A stretch of DNA of 30,536 bases from JBDKGD01 sp964645125 (GCA_964645125.1 CAZXZC010000005.1:1-30536); one strand, 5' to 3'. Shown: positions 21,734 through 30,345, counted from the first letter of the stretch. The notes: a model not told the origin generated them from the sequence alone. Program-made: numbers and translations.

Positions 21734-21889
21734 TTAGCCAATAGCCAATAGTTTTAAAAAAGTCATTAGGGTGTAGTCAATGGCCAATAGTAGACAAGCG
21801 GGGCCAATAATCAAAGCCGCTCGTACGAGCGGCTTTGGTTTCATTTTCTATAAGCACCATACCCTATTCGCTATACCCTATTTACTAGA
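21734..21889. repeat. Heptad-phased tracts flanking a terminator
   Basis: TAGCCAA, TAGCCAA and more diverged units at 21734-21796; CTATTCG, CTATACC and then CTATTTA near 21846-21889, touching the stop of the following gene. The terminator palindrome at 21812-21837 lies between the two arms. Confidence 0.65.
21812..21837 (-). terminator. 26-bp perfect palindromic terminator
   Basis: Arms of 13 bases, CAAAGCCGCTCGT and complement. T-rich sequence follows on both strands (TTTGATTATT on minus, TTTGGTTTCATTTT on plus). It lies 50 bases after the stop of the secreted protein gene on the minus strand. Confidence 0.8.
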
Positions 21890-23476
21890 TTAAGGCAGCT
21901 GCGGTACCGGCAAATCAAGCTCAGCACACAAAATCTTGTTAATCCATCGCTGAGTCGTTTTATATACATACCCCGTTGGAGTTTTTTCATTCGGCAAACC
22001 AAATGAAAGCCATGGAACCAAGACCTCTTTCGAATACTTCAACTGGAACCGATCAACTGCGTTTTTGGTTAATGGGCCAAAATATCCAGTTATCGGAATA
22101 TTGGTACCCAATTCCTTGTTCAAAAATTCCTGCAATTTTTTCACCTTGGCCACATCATTTTTCCTCCCTACGCCCATATAGTTGTCGAACGTAATACCAC
22201 ACGAAGTGGTTGCGCCCAATACCTGACCAACCGGAGCTGAAGCTGGTGCAGGAGTTGAAGGGCCAGGGCCATTCCCCACCGTCACACCACTTACCGCATT
22301 ACCTCCACCGGCATTACTGCCACCACCACCGCCACTGCTACCTCCGCCACCCCCACCCCCGCCAGCTGGTGGATCTACTGGGGTTGTGGTAGCAACCGTA
22401 AATGAAGCACTCGCGGTGTTATTTTCCAAATTTGACTCCATAATAGAATCTTCTTCGCTATTACTGATACTGGTTGTTGCATTGTTCGTAACTACCGTAC
22501 CAGCCTGATTCTGCCCAACAGTTGCGGTAATAAAAAGCGTTTGAGGAGTCTGGGAAGTAACATCACCTACCGTCCACACCCCTTCAGCATACTCACCTAC
22601 AGTCGTGCTGGCAGAGACAAAGGAAACACCAGACGGGAGAACATCGGCAACAGTTACACCTGGCGCTGTGGTGCTGGTGTTATTAGCAACCGTAATGGTG
22701 TAGACGACGGAATCACCTACCTTTGGGTTTGAGTTGCTTATTGTTTTAGTAAGTGCAACATCGGTTACTAAATCAGTCCCCTGACCGGCGCTCAAACATA
22801 CAACTTTTACATCATCCAAAAACGTCCCTAAAGTGTTTGAGTTTCCTGCATCGGCAAATTGCAATCGAGTGGTAGCGCTGTCGGCTGGCAAAATATAGGA
22901 ATATTCACTCCAAGCAGTGTTCTTATTTTCACTACCATCAAGTTCAAGCGTATCTTGCAACAAGTTGTTCCAGCTAAATGCTAAACGGTTTTCCAAAATA
23001 CCTGACCGAGGACGCGCAGAAAATGAAAATGTTACCTGATAGGTACCACCAGGAATAGTTGGTAAATCCTGAAAAATACGCACTGAAGCCGGATACGTAG
23101 TACGAGATCCATTTGGACCAAACCAGTCTGAATCAAGCTCAGTAAGCTGATTGCCATCCTTGGAAACAAAGAAATTGCTTCCATGGTACTCAAGAAATGC
23201 ATTGACTGGCTGACCCTCTTGAGCCTCATCAACCCACTGCGCGCCCCACCCAGAAGCAGCGGTATCAAAAATACCCCACCCAGCCTCATCAACCACAACC
23301 GGAGTTTCAAAACTGCCATTGGTAACCAAGTTTGTTTGTGGATTACATACTCGCTCATCACCCTCTTGAGCCACCGCAGCAGAGGCAATGGACACTTGTG
23401 AAACAAGAAGTAAAAACATAAGAACCCCCGAAAAAACCTTAGGCACCGAATGTGAATTTCCCATAAAAATATTCAT
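21890..23476 (-). CDS. Secreted multi-domain protein: lectin-like, DUF11 and peptidoglycan-binding domains
   Basis: 528 residues from the ATG at 23476. A signal peptide ends near ASAAVAQ (residues 31-37). Next, NLVTNGSFETPVV begins a jelly-roll domain of the DUF642/carbohydrate-binding type, ending at FLDDVKVVCL. Then DVALTKTISNSNPKVGDSVVYT is a DUF11 Ig-like repeat with VTVADVLPSGVSFVSAS. A Gly/Ser-rich linker follows, and the C-terminus is a peptidoglycan-binding domain 1 (KVKKLQEFLNKELGTN, ITGYFGPLTKNAVDRFQ). So it is an exported, wall-binding adhesin-like protein. TATGAT lies 12 bases before the start and no Shine-Dalgarno is seen. A terminator separates it from the glycosidase-like gene upstream. 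Confidence 0.8.
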   Translation of the reverse strand: MNIFMGNSHSVPKVFSGVLMFLLLVSQVSIASAAVAQEGDERVCNPQTNLVTNGSFETPVVVDEAGWGIFDTAASGWGAQWVDEAQEGQPVNAFLEYHGSNFFVSKDGNQLTELDSDWFGPNGSRTTYPASVRIFQDLPTIPGGTYQVTFSFSARPRSGILENRLAFSWNNLLQDTLELDGSENKNTAWSEYSYILPADSATTRLQFADAGNSNTLGTFLDDVKVVCLSAGQGTDLVTDVALTKTISNSNPKVGDSVVYTITVANNTSTTAPGVTVADVLPSGVSFVSASTTVGEYAEGVWTVGDVTSQTPQTLFITATVGQNQAGTVVTNNATTSISNSEEDSIMESNLENNTASASFTVATTTPVDPPAGGGGGGGGSSGGGGGSNAGGGNAVSGVTVGNGPGPSTPAPASAPVGQVLGATTSCGITFDNYMGVGRKNDVAKVKKLQEFLNKELGTNIPITGYFGPLTKNAVDRFQLKYSKEVLVPWLSFGLPNEKTPTGYVYKTTQRWINKILCAELDLPVPQLP

Positions 23477-23571
23477 TTTATTATTGATATCATACCGAAA
23501 ACAGGAGAAATCCCCCCGTCCGATAATTGGCGGAATTATTACATAAGCCCACATTCCCGTCAAACGCAAAA

Positions 23572-23609
23572 CAGTAAGTCCCGTATCTGTACAGATACGG
23601 GACTTACTG
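23572..23609 (-). terminator. 38-bp perfect palindromic terminator
   Basis: Arms of 19 bases, CAGTAAGTCCCGTATCTGT and complement, followed on the minus strand by TTTTGCGTTTG. It lies 23 bases after the stop at 23633. Confidence 0.85.
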
Positions 23610-23632
23610 AATACTCAAACACAAAAATAGGC

Positions 23633-25279
23633 TTATAAATCAATATACGTGTCAAGATAGTGAACTGCTACTCCACCAAACGAAGCGTTGGGGCCAAACT
23701 GCTGGTTTATATACCCAATTTGCTCTGCCAGCTCTGCCTTCGATAATCCATAAAACGTTACATAATCAGGGTCAACGGGCCCAGTTTCTTGAGCCACAAT
23801 CACCTTTACATTCGTACCAACCGCGCCATTCACCTCAGCTTGAGAAATCGCAATCGTCCCATTATTCCCATATGCAAAGTTACGGTACGCCATAATAATG
23901 ATCTTTGGGTTTTTCAACACGCTCATACTACGAACGAGGTGGTTGTACGTGTAATCACTCACTCCATTTAGGGTAACTTTTGGTGTCCATTTCTGCGTTG
24001 AGTCGTAGAAATGTGGGATCACAAACGTAACCATAAAATCATAGTTCTTGGCTCGCAAAGCCACGGTGTTTGTAAAATCAACAAAATCAGTCAACACCTG
24101 GGTCTTTTTGCTCTCATACTCGGGCAACAAGTACGGCTCTACATCATACTGAATACCACGAAACTTAGCCGCATTAGTTGCATTATAATTTGCCACAAAA
24201 TCTAACACCGCATATCCCTTGTACCGATTCGCCGATTTTGCCCAATCACGCCAGCCGGCCTCGGCATCGACATGCAGGTTCTTTTGATTGGCAAGGGTGA
24301 TAAATCTTGAAACTGCCTGGGTATAGTTTGCCAGCTTTTGCTGCTTCGCAGGCCCCTCTGGCATATTGTAAATATCAATATACTCATCAATCGTCACATA
24401 CACCACATTAAAGCCACCAAGCGCCGCCTGATCGATATAATATTGCATACCAGCTGCTGAAAGCTCGGAAATTGGGGTCCAAATCCACGTTCCCATCTCA
24501 CGATTTACCGGAGCTGGCGCTGGAGGCAATGGTGGTGTCGAGGTTGCAGTAGAAGTTGCGGTCGAAGTAGAGGCAGGAGGAACCGGAGGAGGTGGAACAA
24601 CCGTAGTGACTGTTCTATCAGAATGCACACACGCATCGGTGCCGTTATTGGCAGTTAAACATGCTTCATTGGTAACATCGTTTGCCCCAAGAGCCGATAT
24701 CCGTTTGGTAGTTAATGAAATTTGAGCTTGAGCCCCGGCAGCCAAATTTCCAAGCTTCCAATAATAGCTCGACCCCAATGAAGGCGCCGGACTCGCTGAA
24801 ACAAAGGATTCGCCATCAGCATAATAAATGGACAAACTTGCCGTATCGCAGGTAGACAAACCAACATTTGAAGCTGTCAAAGAATATACCAACGTCCCCG
24901 GTCCACTAACCGATCCGCTAACCAAAGCAAATTTCAAATCTAACGCGCACCCCGCAGGAGCAGTAGCAAGAAGCGGCAACGAGACAGTTTTACCTGGCAT
25001 GCCAGGCTTAGTGGTGCCCACATCCACCGATGGCGAGGTGTATTTTTGGGGCGCCAACTGGACATCAACATGTTGTTGATCGTAATCAGCAAGAGGAACT
25101 CCTCTGTAAATATTAGTAATGATGCTTGAGAAAAATCCCCCAAACATAGAGATTAAAAGCACGCTCAAAAACACGGCGCCAACAACGCCAAATGGCCTCC
25201 AATACTTCAAAAAGATACTACGCATATCAAAATGAGTAAATGAAGAAAAAAACATTTTAAAAGTAAGTGAGGTATTCAT
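23633..25279 (-). CDS. Membrane-anchored glycoside-hydrolase-like protein with a DUF11-like domain
   Basis: 548 residues from the ATG at 25279; in-frame ATGs at 25255 and 25225 are alternatives. One TM segment at about 31-51 anchors an outside part: a DUF11-like Ig region (GTLVYSLTASNVGLSTC, SYYWKLGNLAAGAQAQISL), a Pro/Thr-rich linker, and a TIM-barrel-like domain beginning GTWIWTPISELSAAGMQ. In the latter, FNVVYVTIDEYIDIYN, DAEAGWRDWA, GIQYDVEPYLLPEY, MAYRNFAY and GGVAVHYLDTY follow the strand ends of a glycosidase barrel; D and E of DVEPY are likely catalytic. The family is not certain. It is the third gene after a PgaC-like synthase and its small partner and may trim or release the polymer. 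Confidence 0.7.
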   Translation of the reverse strand: MNTSLTFKMFFSSFTHFDMRSIFLKYWRPFGVVGAVFLSVLLISMFGGFFSSIITNIYRGVPLADYDQQHVDVQLAPQKYTSPSVDVGTTKPGMPGKTVSLPLLATAPAGCALDLKFALVSGSVSGPGTLVYSLTASNVGLSTCDTASLSIYYADGESFVSASPAPSLGSSYYWKLGNLAAGAQAQISLTTKRISALGANDVTNEACLTANNGTDACVHSDRTVTTVVPPPPVPPASTSTATSTATSTPPLPPAPAPVNREMGTWIWTPISELSAAGMQYYIDQAALGGFNVVYVTIDEYIDIYNMPEGPAKQQKLANYTQAVSRFITLANQKNLHVDAEAGWRDWAKSANRYKGYAVLDFVANYNATNAAKFRGIQYDVEPYLLPEYESKKTQVLTDFVDFTNTVALRAKNYDFMVTFVIPHFYDSTQKWTPKVTLNGVSDYTYNHLVRSMSVLKNPKIIIMAYRNFAYGNNGTIAISQAEVNGAVGTNVKVIVAQETGPVDPDYVTFYGLSKAELAEQIGYINQQFGPNASFGGVAVHYLDTYIDL

Positions 25280-25313
25280 AAATGATAATAAGAAAAAACG
25301 AGGGAAGAATAAA

Positions 25314-26690
25314 CTAGACCCTGTCAATTACTCCTTGGCGTTGCCACTTCTGCCACCGAACTTCATGATTCTTGTAAAATCCCCAGAGCGACTTAACCAA
25401 AGCATTATACTCTACAAATGTTGAAAGGTAAAACAAAAGCCAACCGATAGGAGCCATAAGCAAAAAAGGAATATTTCTACGATTCGCTTCATCAGTCGAC
25501 ATTTGTACCACAAACATAGAGCTCACAACAACAATTCCGGATAAAAACGAAAGGAAGTCATGCGTAAGAGAAGCATATATATATAAAAATAATATAAAAA
25601 TTAGCTCTCCGAACAACTGCACTTCACCAAATAAAGCAAGCGGTAAAACCACCCAACTTAACACCTTATTATGATTTCGGTTTGGACTAAAAAATAAATA
25701 TTTATGGTCTCTAAATGTTTCAAAACGGCCACGCTTCCAACGCAACCGCTGACGCATTAACCCCTGCAAATCAACCGCTCCTTCCGTATAAACAACCGCA
25801 TCTTCCGCATATACAATACGCATTCCCGCAGCCTGGATACGCACTGAAAGCTCGATATCCTCAGTAATATTTTTTGGATTATACAACCCAATTTTATCAA
25901 ATACTTCGCGCCGAAAAGCGCCAGCTGCCCCACCAATAATATAAATAGTGTTTAATACCGAATCTGCGCGTTTAAAATAAAAAGAAAATAAAAATTCCAA
26001 ATACTGAATCGTGCCAAGAATGGTTTTAGTATTTCCAATCTTCACATTTCCCACCGCGGCCATCACCGTAGGATCTACAAAGCAACGAACAAAATTTCTT
26101 ACGGCATTACGCGTTACAATACAATCCGCATCAATGGACATAATAATATCTCCAGTTGAAAGTAATATGCCGGCATTAAGAGCGTTTCCTTTACCACCAT
26201 TTTCTTTATAGTGATAAACGATTTTTTTTGAAAATTCCCTACCCGCGACCCGAGCCTCATACTCGGCGATAAATGCGCGAATAAGAGCATCGGAGTTATC
26301 AGTTGATCCGTCATTAACAATAATAATTTCTAAATTCTCATAGGTATTTTTTAAAAGAGATCGAACGGTTGTGAGAATACCAACTTCTTCATTCCAGGCT
26401 GGGATTACAACAGAAACTTTAGGCTTATACGCAGGAAGTATTCGACGGTATCGAATAGTACGAAGCATAACCTGCAAATCATAAAATGGACTCAATGCCA
26501 TATACACGAAATACTTCGTCAGTAACACGCTCGCAAAAAAAACAATAACTAATCGAAACACTGGAAAACTTTTGTTTTCAAGCGGCTGCCATAAAAAAAT
26601 CGAAGCAATAATAGTCGCGGTTGCTAAATACAGCACAACATATAAAACCCCTTTCCGTATAAGATTATTTCCGATTATTTTTGATTTCAT
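25314..26690 (-). CDS. Processive family 2 glycosyltransferase, PgaC/IcaA-like
   Basis: 458 residues. Two TM segments at about 15-33 and 44-66, cytosolic GT-A domain, then three TM segments near 340-440. The processive synthase motifs are all present: VVIPAWNEEVGI, NDGSTDNS, SIDADC (the DxD), TEDIEL and the QxxRW motif QRLRWKRG. Such enzymes polymerise and extrude a beta-linked polysaccharide, for example poly-N-acetylglucosamine, hyaluronan or cellulose; the sugar cannot be read. It overlaps the upstream two-TM gene by 26 bases. The following gene starts about 35 bases after its stop. Confidence 0.9.
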   Translation of the reverse strand: MKSKIIGNNLIRKGVLYVVLYLATATIIASIFLWQPLENKSFPVFRLVIVFFASVLLTKYFVYMALSPFYDLQVMLRTIRYRRILPAYKPKVSVVIPAWNEEVGILTTVRSLLKNTYENLEIIIVNDGSTDNSDALIRAFIAEYEARVAGREFSKKIVYHYKENGGKGNALNAGILLSTGDIIMSIDADCIVTRNAVRNFVRCFVDPTVMAAVGNVKIGNTKTILGTIQYLEFLFSFYFKRADSVLNTIYIIGGAAGAFRREVFDKIGLYNPKNITEDIELSVRIQAAGMRIVYAEDAVVYTEGAVDLQGLMRQRLRWKRGRFETFRDHKYLFFSPNRNHNKVLSWVVLPLALFGEVQLFGELIFILFLYIYASLTHDFLSFLSGIVVVSSMFVVQMSTDEANRRNIPFLLMAPIGWLLFYLSTFVEYNALVKSLWGFYKNHEVRWQKWQRQGVIDRV

Positions 26691-26958
26691 GGTGAAGAAG
26701 CTGAATAAAAAACCTCACCCCAACATTGAGGAAAAAAATAAGCACCAAAAATAGAACGACTAGTTTATAAGAATCCGCTTGAATAAAAGACATAACATAT
26801 TTTGAAAAATACACGGCCGCAAACATCAACACAAAAAATCCGGAAAAAAAAGAATACCAAAAGAATGGGCGCAAACGAAGAATCCGCAACAATGATGGCC
26901 GCGGTGGATACAACAGGGCGCTTCGATCCATATCAACTTGATAATGCTGATTTTCCAT
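26665..26958 (-). CDS. Small two-TM protein, PgaD-like in position and topology
   Basis: 97 residues from the ATG at 26958. A polar N-terminus (MENQHYQVDMDRSALLYPP) is followed by RPFFWYSFFSGFFVLMFAAV and, after a short loop, LVVLFLVLIFFLNVGVRFFI: two TM segments with both ends inside. PgaD is a two-TM partner required by the PgaC synthase. Sequence similarity cannot be judged by eye, so the comparison rests on size, topology and the overlap with the synthase gene. It is the first gene of the operon, with a strong promoter 20 bases upstream. Confidence 0.65.
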   Translation of the reverse strand: MENQHYQVDMDRSALLYPPRPSLLRILRLRPFFWYSFFSGFFVLMFAAVYFSKYVMSFIQADSYKLVVLFLVLIFFLNVGVRFFIQLLHHEIKNNRK

Positions 26959-26977
26959 AAACACAAAACGTTTGCAA

Positions 26978-27005
26978 ATTATAATACAAAACTATGAGAA
27001 GTCAA
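26978..27005 (-). promoter_or_regulatory. Promoter of the exopolysaccharide operon
   Basis: TTGACT (27000-27005), 16-base spacer, TATAAT (26978-26983). The predicted start is about 12 bases before the ATG at 26958. Confidence 0.8.
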
Positions 27006-27024
27006 AAAAATAATTTATTAAAAC

Positions 27025-27055
27025 GCCCAGCAACGCCTATTAAGCTTTGCTGGGC
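27025..27055 (-). terminator. Terminator of yvcK
   Basis: GCCCAGCAA / TTGCTGGGC around a 13-base loop, followed on the minus strand by GTTTTAATAAATTATTTTTTT. Confidence 0.85.
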
Positions 27056-27098
27056 AAAATCACCACTTGCCAAAATTTCTATACCCGCCGAAATTGCA

Positions 27099-28073
27099 CT
27101 ATGCTTGTTGCATCAGAGCAAACAGCAGTGGGCCAAGTAACTCAGGGTCATGGCGAGCAACCAAAGAATCGGATTTCCACAAAGGAGCAGAGACAATTCG
27201 CGCATCAGAAAACTCACCAGGTAAAATTAACGATTTTCCCTCCTGTGAGTATTTCTGAATTGCAGCTTCGGATGGCAAAGCGTTGTTGGCAATAATCCCA
27301 AAAATCCTTCGACCAATAATGTCCTCAAGAATCGAAGCATAGGTCAAAGGATTGCAATCCTTCATGCCACTGCCCTCTGTAACTAAATTACAAATAAAGA
27401 ACAATGGCGCAGACGAATCCCTCACGGCATCTACAATCCCTACAGGCAAAAAATTTGGCATAACACTGGTATAAAAACTCCCAGGTCCAATGCAAATGAT
27501 ATCTGCCTGCTTAATTGCGTTAATTGCCTGTGGATATGCATCAACTGGTGGGTCAAGAAACAAACGACTAATACCAAACCCGCGTTGCAACATACAATCA
27601 ACCTCAACTTCTTTTGTTGCAACCACCAATTGATCAGTGTTGGGGCAAATACAATCCGCGCACAAAGTGCTCGAAAAGATAGATACAGGAGCAATCTGCC
27701 CCTGAATAGAAAGTATTTGTCCCAAAGCATCGAGGGCAGATTCATAACTGCCATACATTTCTTCAAAAACCTTTAAAAGCAAATTTCCTGCATTATGGCC
27801 AGGAAAAACCGTATGATTGATTCGTTTGAGAAGAATCTCTGATGCAAAAACAGAATTTTTCGCAAGAGCCAAAAAACATTTCAAAATGTCTCCCGGCGGC
27901 AAGATATTAAAACTATCACGCAAAGTCCCAGAGCTCCCTCCAGAATCAAACATCGTGACAATAGCACTTAAACGGAGCCATGGATTATTCTTCAATCCAG
28001 GCAGTAAAGCCATTGGCATTCCCGTTCCACCACCAAGACACGCAACATTCAAGCGCTTAGAAGAAAAAACCAT
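27099..28073 (-). CDS. yvcK: YvcK/CofD-family protein (gluconeogenesis factor)
   Basis: 324 residues. CLGGGTGMPMALLPGLK is the Rossmann-type nucleotide-binding start; VTMFDSGGSSGTLRDSF is the family signature; PGDILKCFLAL, GHNAGNLLLK and the late IGPGSFYTSVMPNFLPVGI and FICNLVTEGSG also match. YvcK proteins bind UDP-sugars and are needed for cell-wall synthesis and growth on gluconeogenic carbon in Bacillus and Mycobacterium; the related CofD makes coenzyme F420, but the lack of other F420 genes here favours YvcK. Start supported by AAGAAGGTG six bases upstream. The position next to an exopolysaccharide operon fits a link to UDP-sugar supply. Confidence 0.9.
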   Translation of the reverse strand: MVFSSKRLNVACLGGGTGMPMALLPGLKNNPWLRLSAIVTMFDSGGSSGTLRDSFNILPPGDILKCFLALAKNSVFASEILLKRINHTVFPGHNAGNLLLKVFEEMYGSYESALDALGQILSIQGQIAPVSIFSSTLCADCICPNTDQLVVATKEVEVDCMLQRGFGISRLFLDPPVDAYPQAINAIKQADIICIGPGSFYTSVMPNFLPVGIVDAVRDSSAPLFFICNLVTEGSGMKDCNPLTYASILEDIIGRRIFGIIANNALPSEAAIQKYSQEGKSLILPGEFSDARIVSAPLWKSDSLVARHDPELLGPLLFALMQQA

Positions 28074-28227
28074 ACAGCACCTTCTTTCTCTCTATAAACT
28101 ATAAAAATAAAGCTGACTATATTAGCTACCAGCAAAATTCAAAAATGTCAATACAAAACAAATAATTAAGTTTTGATAAAAAATACCCTAAGGAAAAATA
28201 AGCTGTAAAATCCACAAGTAGGGGTTA

Positions 28228-28256
28228 TTGACAAATAAATAAAAAAATGATAAAAA
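28228..28256 (+). promoter_or_regulatory. Promoter of the 28326 orphan gene
   Basis: TTGACA (28228-28233), 17 bases, TAAAAA (28251-28256). A small stem-loop GTTTTTCA / TGAAAAAC lies in the leader at about 28267-28285. The rest of the gap 28074-28325 is AT-rich with no visible gene. Confidence 0.55.
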
Positions 28257-28325
28257 GAAAATCCTGGTTTTTCAGCGTGAAAAACAAACCCTTAACTAGA
28301 TCTTTAAAAAAGGAGTGGCGCAGAT

Positions 28326-28874
28326 ATGAGATCATTCATAGAAAGAATGTTCGGGTGGTTCTGTCTGATTTTGCTGATATTTTTGGGTATAGGAGGCTTC
28401 ATTTACCTGACCAAATTACAGTCAACAAATACAGAAAAAAGAATTGCTGAAGCCGTCTCGGCAAGCCAAAAAAAGGCCGATTCAAAAAATGTCGTCTTCA
28501 ACATTTCTGAAATAAAAATCACTGACGAAAACAGCAAACTTTCGTCGGAAGCAATAATCCCCTACATCGCCGATGCACTGCTTTCGGGTGGAGACTTCAC
28601 CGCGAACAACACCAAACCAGGAGTTGCTCTAGCAGTCAAAACATCAGGGCAAGGGAATCTATGCACAATCATAGTGGAGGGAACCACTAAAAATGGCCAA
28701 CATTACCAATGCGTGGCCGAAACAAACAATATGGACCAAGAAACAAAAACTGCCTACGCCAAACAATACGAGATTCCAGAAGAACCATGCGAGAGTCTCG
28801 AAAAACGAATCATGGCAAAAATAATTTATGAAAAATTAAAATGCCAACTTACCGCAAACCCACCAGTAGAGTGA
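28326..28874 (+). CDS. Single-pass membrane protein, function unknown
   Basis: 182 residues. One TM segment at about 8-29 (MFGWFCLILLIFLGIGGFIY), then an outside domain with SKNVVFNISEIKITDENSKL, four cysteines in pairs (LCTI, QCVA, PCES, KCQL) that could form two disulfides, and a Pro-ended tail. No family is recognised. AAAAGGAG lies ten bases before the ATG and an intrinsic terminator follows, so it is a monocistronic gene. It belongs to the group of small orphan genes with strong ribosome-binding sites. Confidence 0.65.
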   Translation: MRSFIERMFGWFCLILLIFLGIGGFIYLTKLQSTNTEKRIAEAVSASQKKADSKNVVFNISEIKITDENSKLSSEAIIPYIADALLSGGDFTANNTKPGVALAVKTSGQGNLCTIIVEGTTKNGQHYQCVAETNNMDQETKTAYAKQYEIPEEPCESLEKRIMAKIIYEKLKCQLTANPPVE

Positions 28875-28894
28875 AATGACTAACTAACCCAACC

Positions 28895-28923
28895 AAGGAG
28901 CTGCTCCCGAGCAGCTCCTTTTT
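28895..28923 (+). terminator. Terminator of the 28326 gene
   Basis: AAGGAGCTGCTC / GAGCAGCTCCTT with a two-base loop, followed by TTT. Confidence 0.9.
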
Positions 28924-28940
28924 ATGTTTCTGTTTTTTTA

Positions 28941-28977
28941 CCAATAGGCTAGCTATTTGCTATTCACTATCTTCTCC
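28941..28977. repeat. Heptad-phased tract overlapping the end of serS
   Basis: CTATTTG, CTATTCA and then CTATCTT follow at exact 7-base spacing, preceded by CCAATAGGCTAG. The stop and last seven codons of serS are written in these units. Confidence 0.65.
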
Positions 28978-30242
28978 TTTCCTCCCACGTACGGGCGCAA
29001 CACCTTCGGGATTACAATCGAACCATCTGCCTGCTGGTTATTTTCTAAAATCGCAATAATAGTGCGCCCCACCGCAAACACCGTTGCATCATTCATGTGC
29101 ACCAACTCCGTTTCGCCGCTTGTTCGCTTCACTCTTGTTTTTAAGCGTCGCGCCTGGTAGTCGCCTACATAATCACTTGAATGTGTTTCACGGTACACCC
29201 CTTGGCTTGGGATCCATGTTTCAATATCAATTTGCCGTCTGTCGGGAGCGCCCATATCCCCCGTGCACACCGAAATTACCCGATGTGGCAACTCCAAACT
29301 TCGCATCAAATACTCTTGAATAGCTACAATAAAATCCTGCTCCGCACGACCCATTTCTTTCGTAGTAAACGACTCAATCTCAACTTTATCGAACTGGTGC
29401 ATGCGCAAAATACCTTTCACATCACGGCCGTAACTGCCCGCCTCACGGCGAAACGCAGTCGAAAACCCTACATACCGAACCGGAAGCGAATTTTCCGGCA
29501 ATGTTTCATCCATATGCAAGGGCCCAAGCGTATGCTCCGCGCTACCCACCATATACACATCGTCACTGGGAATATAATATCGGTCTTCCGTGGGCTCCAG
29601 CCGCGCCATACGCGCAAACACCTCAGGCCGAATCATTACCGGTGGCACCACAGGCACAAAAGAAGCAGCTGATCCTGTAAACCCAACAGACTGAGCAATT
29701 TCTTTCAAAATAGTTTCATTCGTTAAAACCGCCATCGCATGCGAAACAAGCGCGAGCTCCAAAAGCGCCGCATCTCCTTTTAAGTATGAAAAGCGTGAAC
29801 CGGAAACCTCCGCTGCCTTCTGGGTATCAATAATCCCCAAAGCTTCACCCAACTGCATATGGTCACGCACCGCAAAATCAAAAGTGGCAGGAGTGCCCCA
29901 CGTACGAACCACCACATTTTCATTTTCATCTGCCCCTACCGGCACATCGTCATCTGCTAAGTTTGGCAACTGCTTCAAAATCGCATCACGCTCGCCCTCC
30001 ACGCCAGTCAGCTGCTCCTCCAATTTTTTGATCTCCTCTTTATTCGCCTGCGCCTCTTCGATTTTGCGGGCCGCGCTCAACTCTTTTTGTAAGCGCCGCT
30101 TTTCATCAAGCTGCTGGGTAAGCGCCCGCCACTGGCTATCGAGCTGTGTAAACGAGCCCACCAACTCCGGGTTGGCTTTTTTATCTGCCAACTTTTTACG
30201 CACCACATCTGGTTGTTCCCGCAAAAGCGCTACATCTAACAT
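28953..30242 (-). CDS. serS: Seryl-tRNA synthetase
   Basis: 429 residues from the ATG at 30242, which opens with the family start MLDVALLREQPDVVRKKLADK. The N-terminal arm is the long coiled coil (residues about 30-100, rich in KEL, EEIKKLEEQL). Class II motifs: GFSTAFRREAGSYGRDVKGI (motif 2) and the C-terminal AILENNQQADGSIVIPKVLRP (motif 3 region), with HTLGPLHMDETLP and FDKVEIESF in between. It charges tRNA-Ser (and tRNA-Sec where present). The length is normal. TATACA lies 12 bases upstream. The C-terminus EKIVNSK is encoded by the heptad-repeat tract, so it may have drifted. Confidence 0.95.
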   Translation of the reverse strand: MLDVALLREQPDVVRKKLADKKANPELVGSFTQLDSQWRALTQQLDEKRRLQKELSAARKIEEAQANKEEIKKLEEQLTGVEGERDAILKQLPNLADDDVPVGADENENVVVRTWGTPATFDFAVRDHMQLGEALGIIDTQKAAEVSGSRFSYLKGDAALLELALVSHAMAVLTNETILKEIAQSVGFTGSAASFVPVVPPVMIRPEVFARMARLEPTEDRYYIPSDDVYMVGSAEHTLGPLHMDETLPENSLPVRYVGFSTAFRREAGSYGRDVKGILRMHQFDKVEIESFTTKEMGRAEQDFIVAIQEYLMRSLELPHRVISVCTGDMGAPDRRQIDIETWIPSQGVYRETHSSDYVGDYQARRLKTRVKRTSGETELVHMNDATVFAVGRTIIAILENNQQADGSIVIPKVLRPYVGGKEKIVNSK

Positions 30243-30292
30243 AGTAATTCCCAGTGTATAAAAAAAAGGCTTCCTTGCCAAGAAAAAGAAAG

Positions 30293-30320
30293 CCCCGTAG
30301 GCGAGTATTGCCTACAGGGG
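30293..30320 (-). terminator. Terminator of the gene at the right edge
   Basis: CCCC and GTAGGC pair with GCCTAC and GGGG around a short loop with one bulged T; on the minus strand CTTTCTTTTTCTT follows. Confidence 0.75.
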
Positions 30321-30345
30321 TAAAATCAAAAAATCGAAACAGCTC

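Noticed and set aside
14971..28977. The periodic intergenic tracts as a CRISPR array or a simple minisatellite
   Set aside because: Units are seven bases, degenerate, scattered over many gaps and have no spacers or cas genes nearby, so neither label fits.
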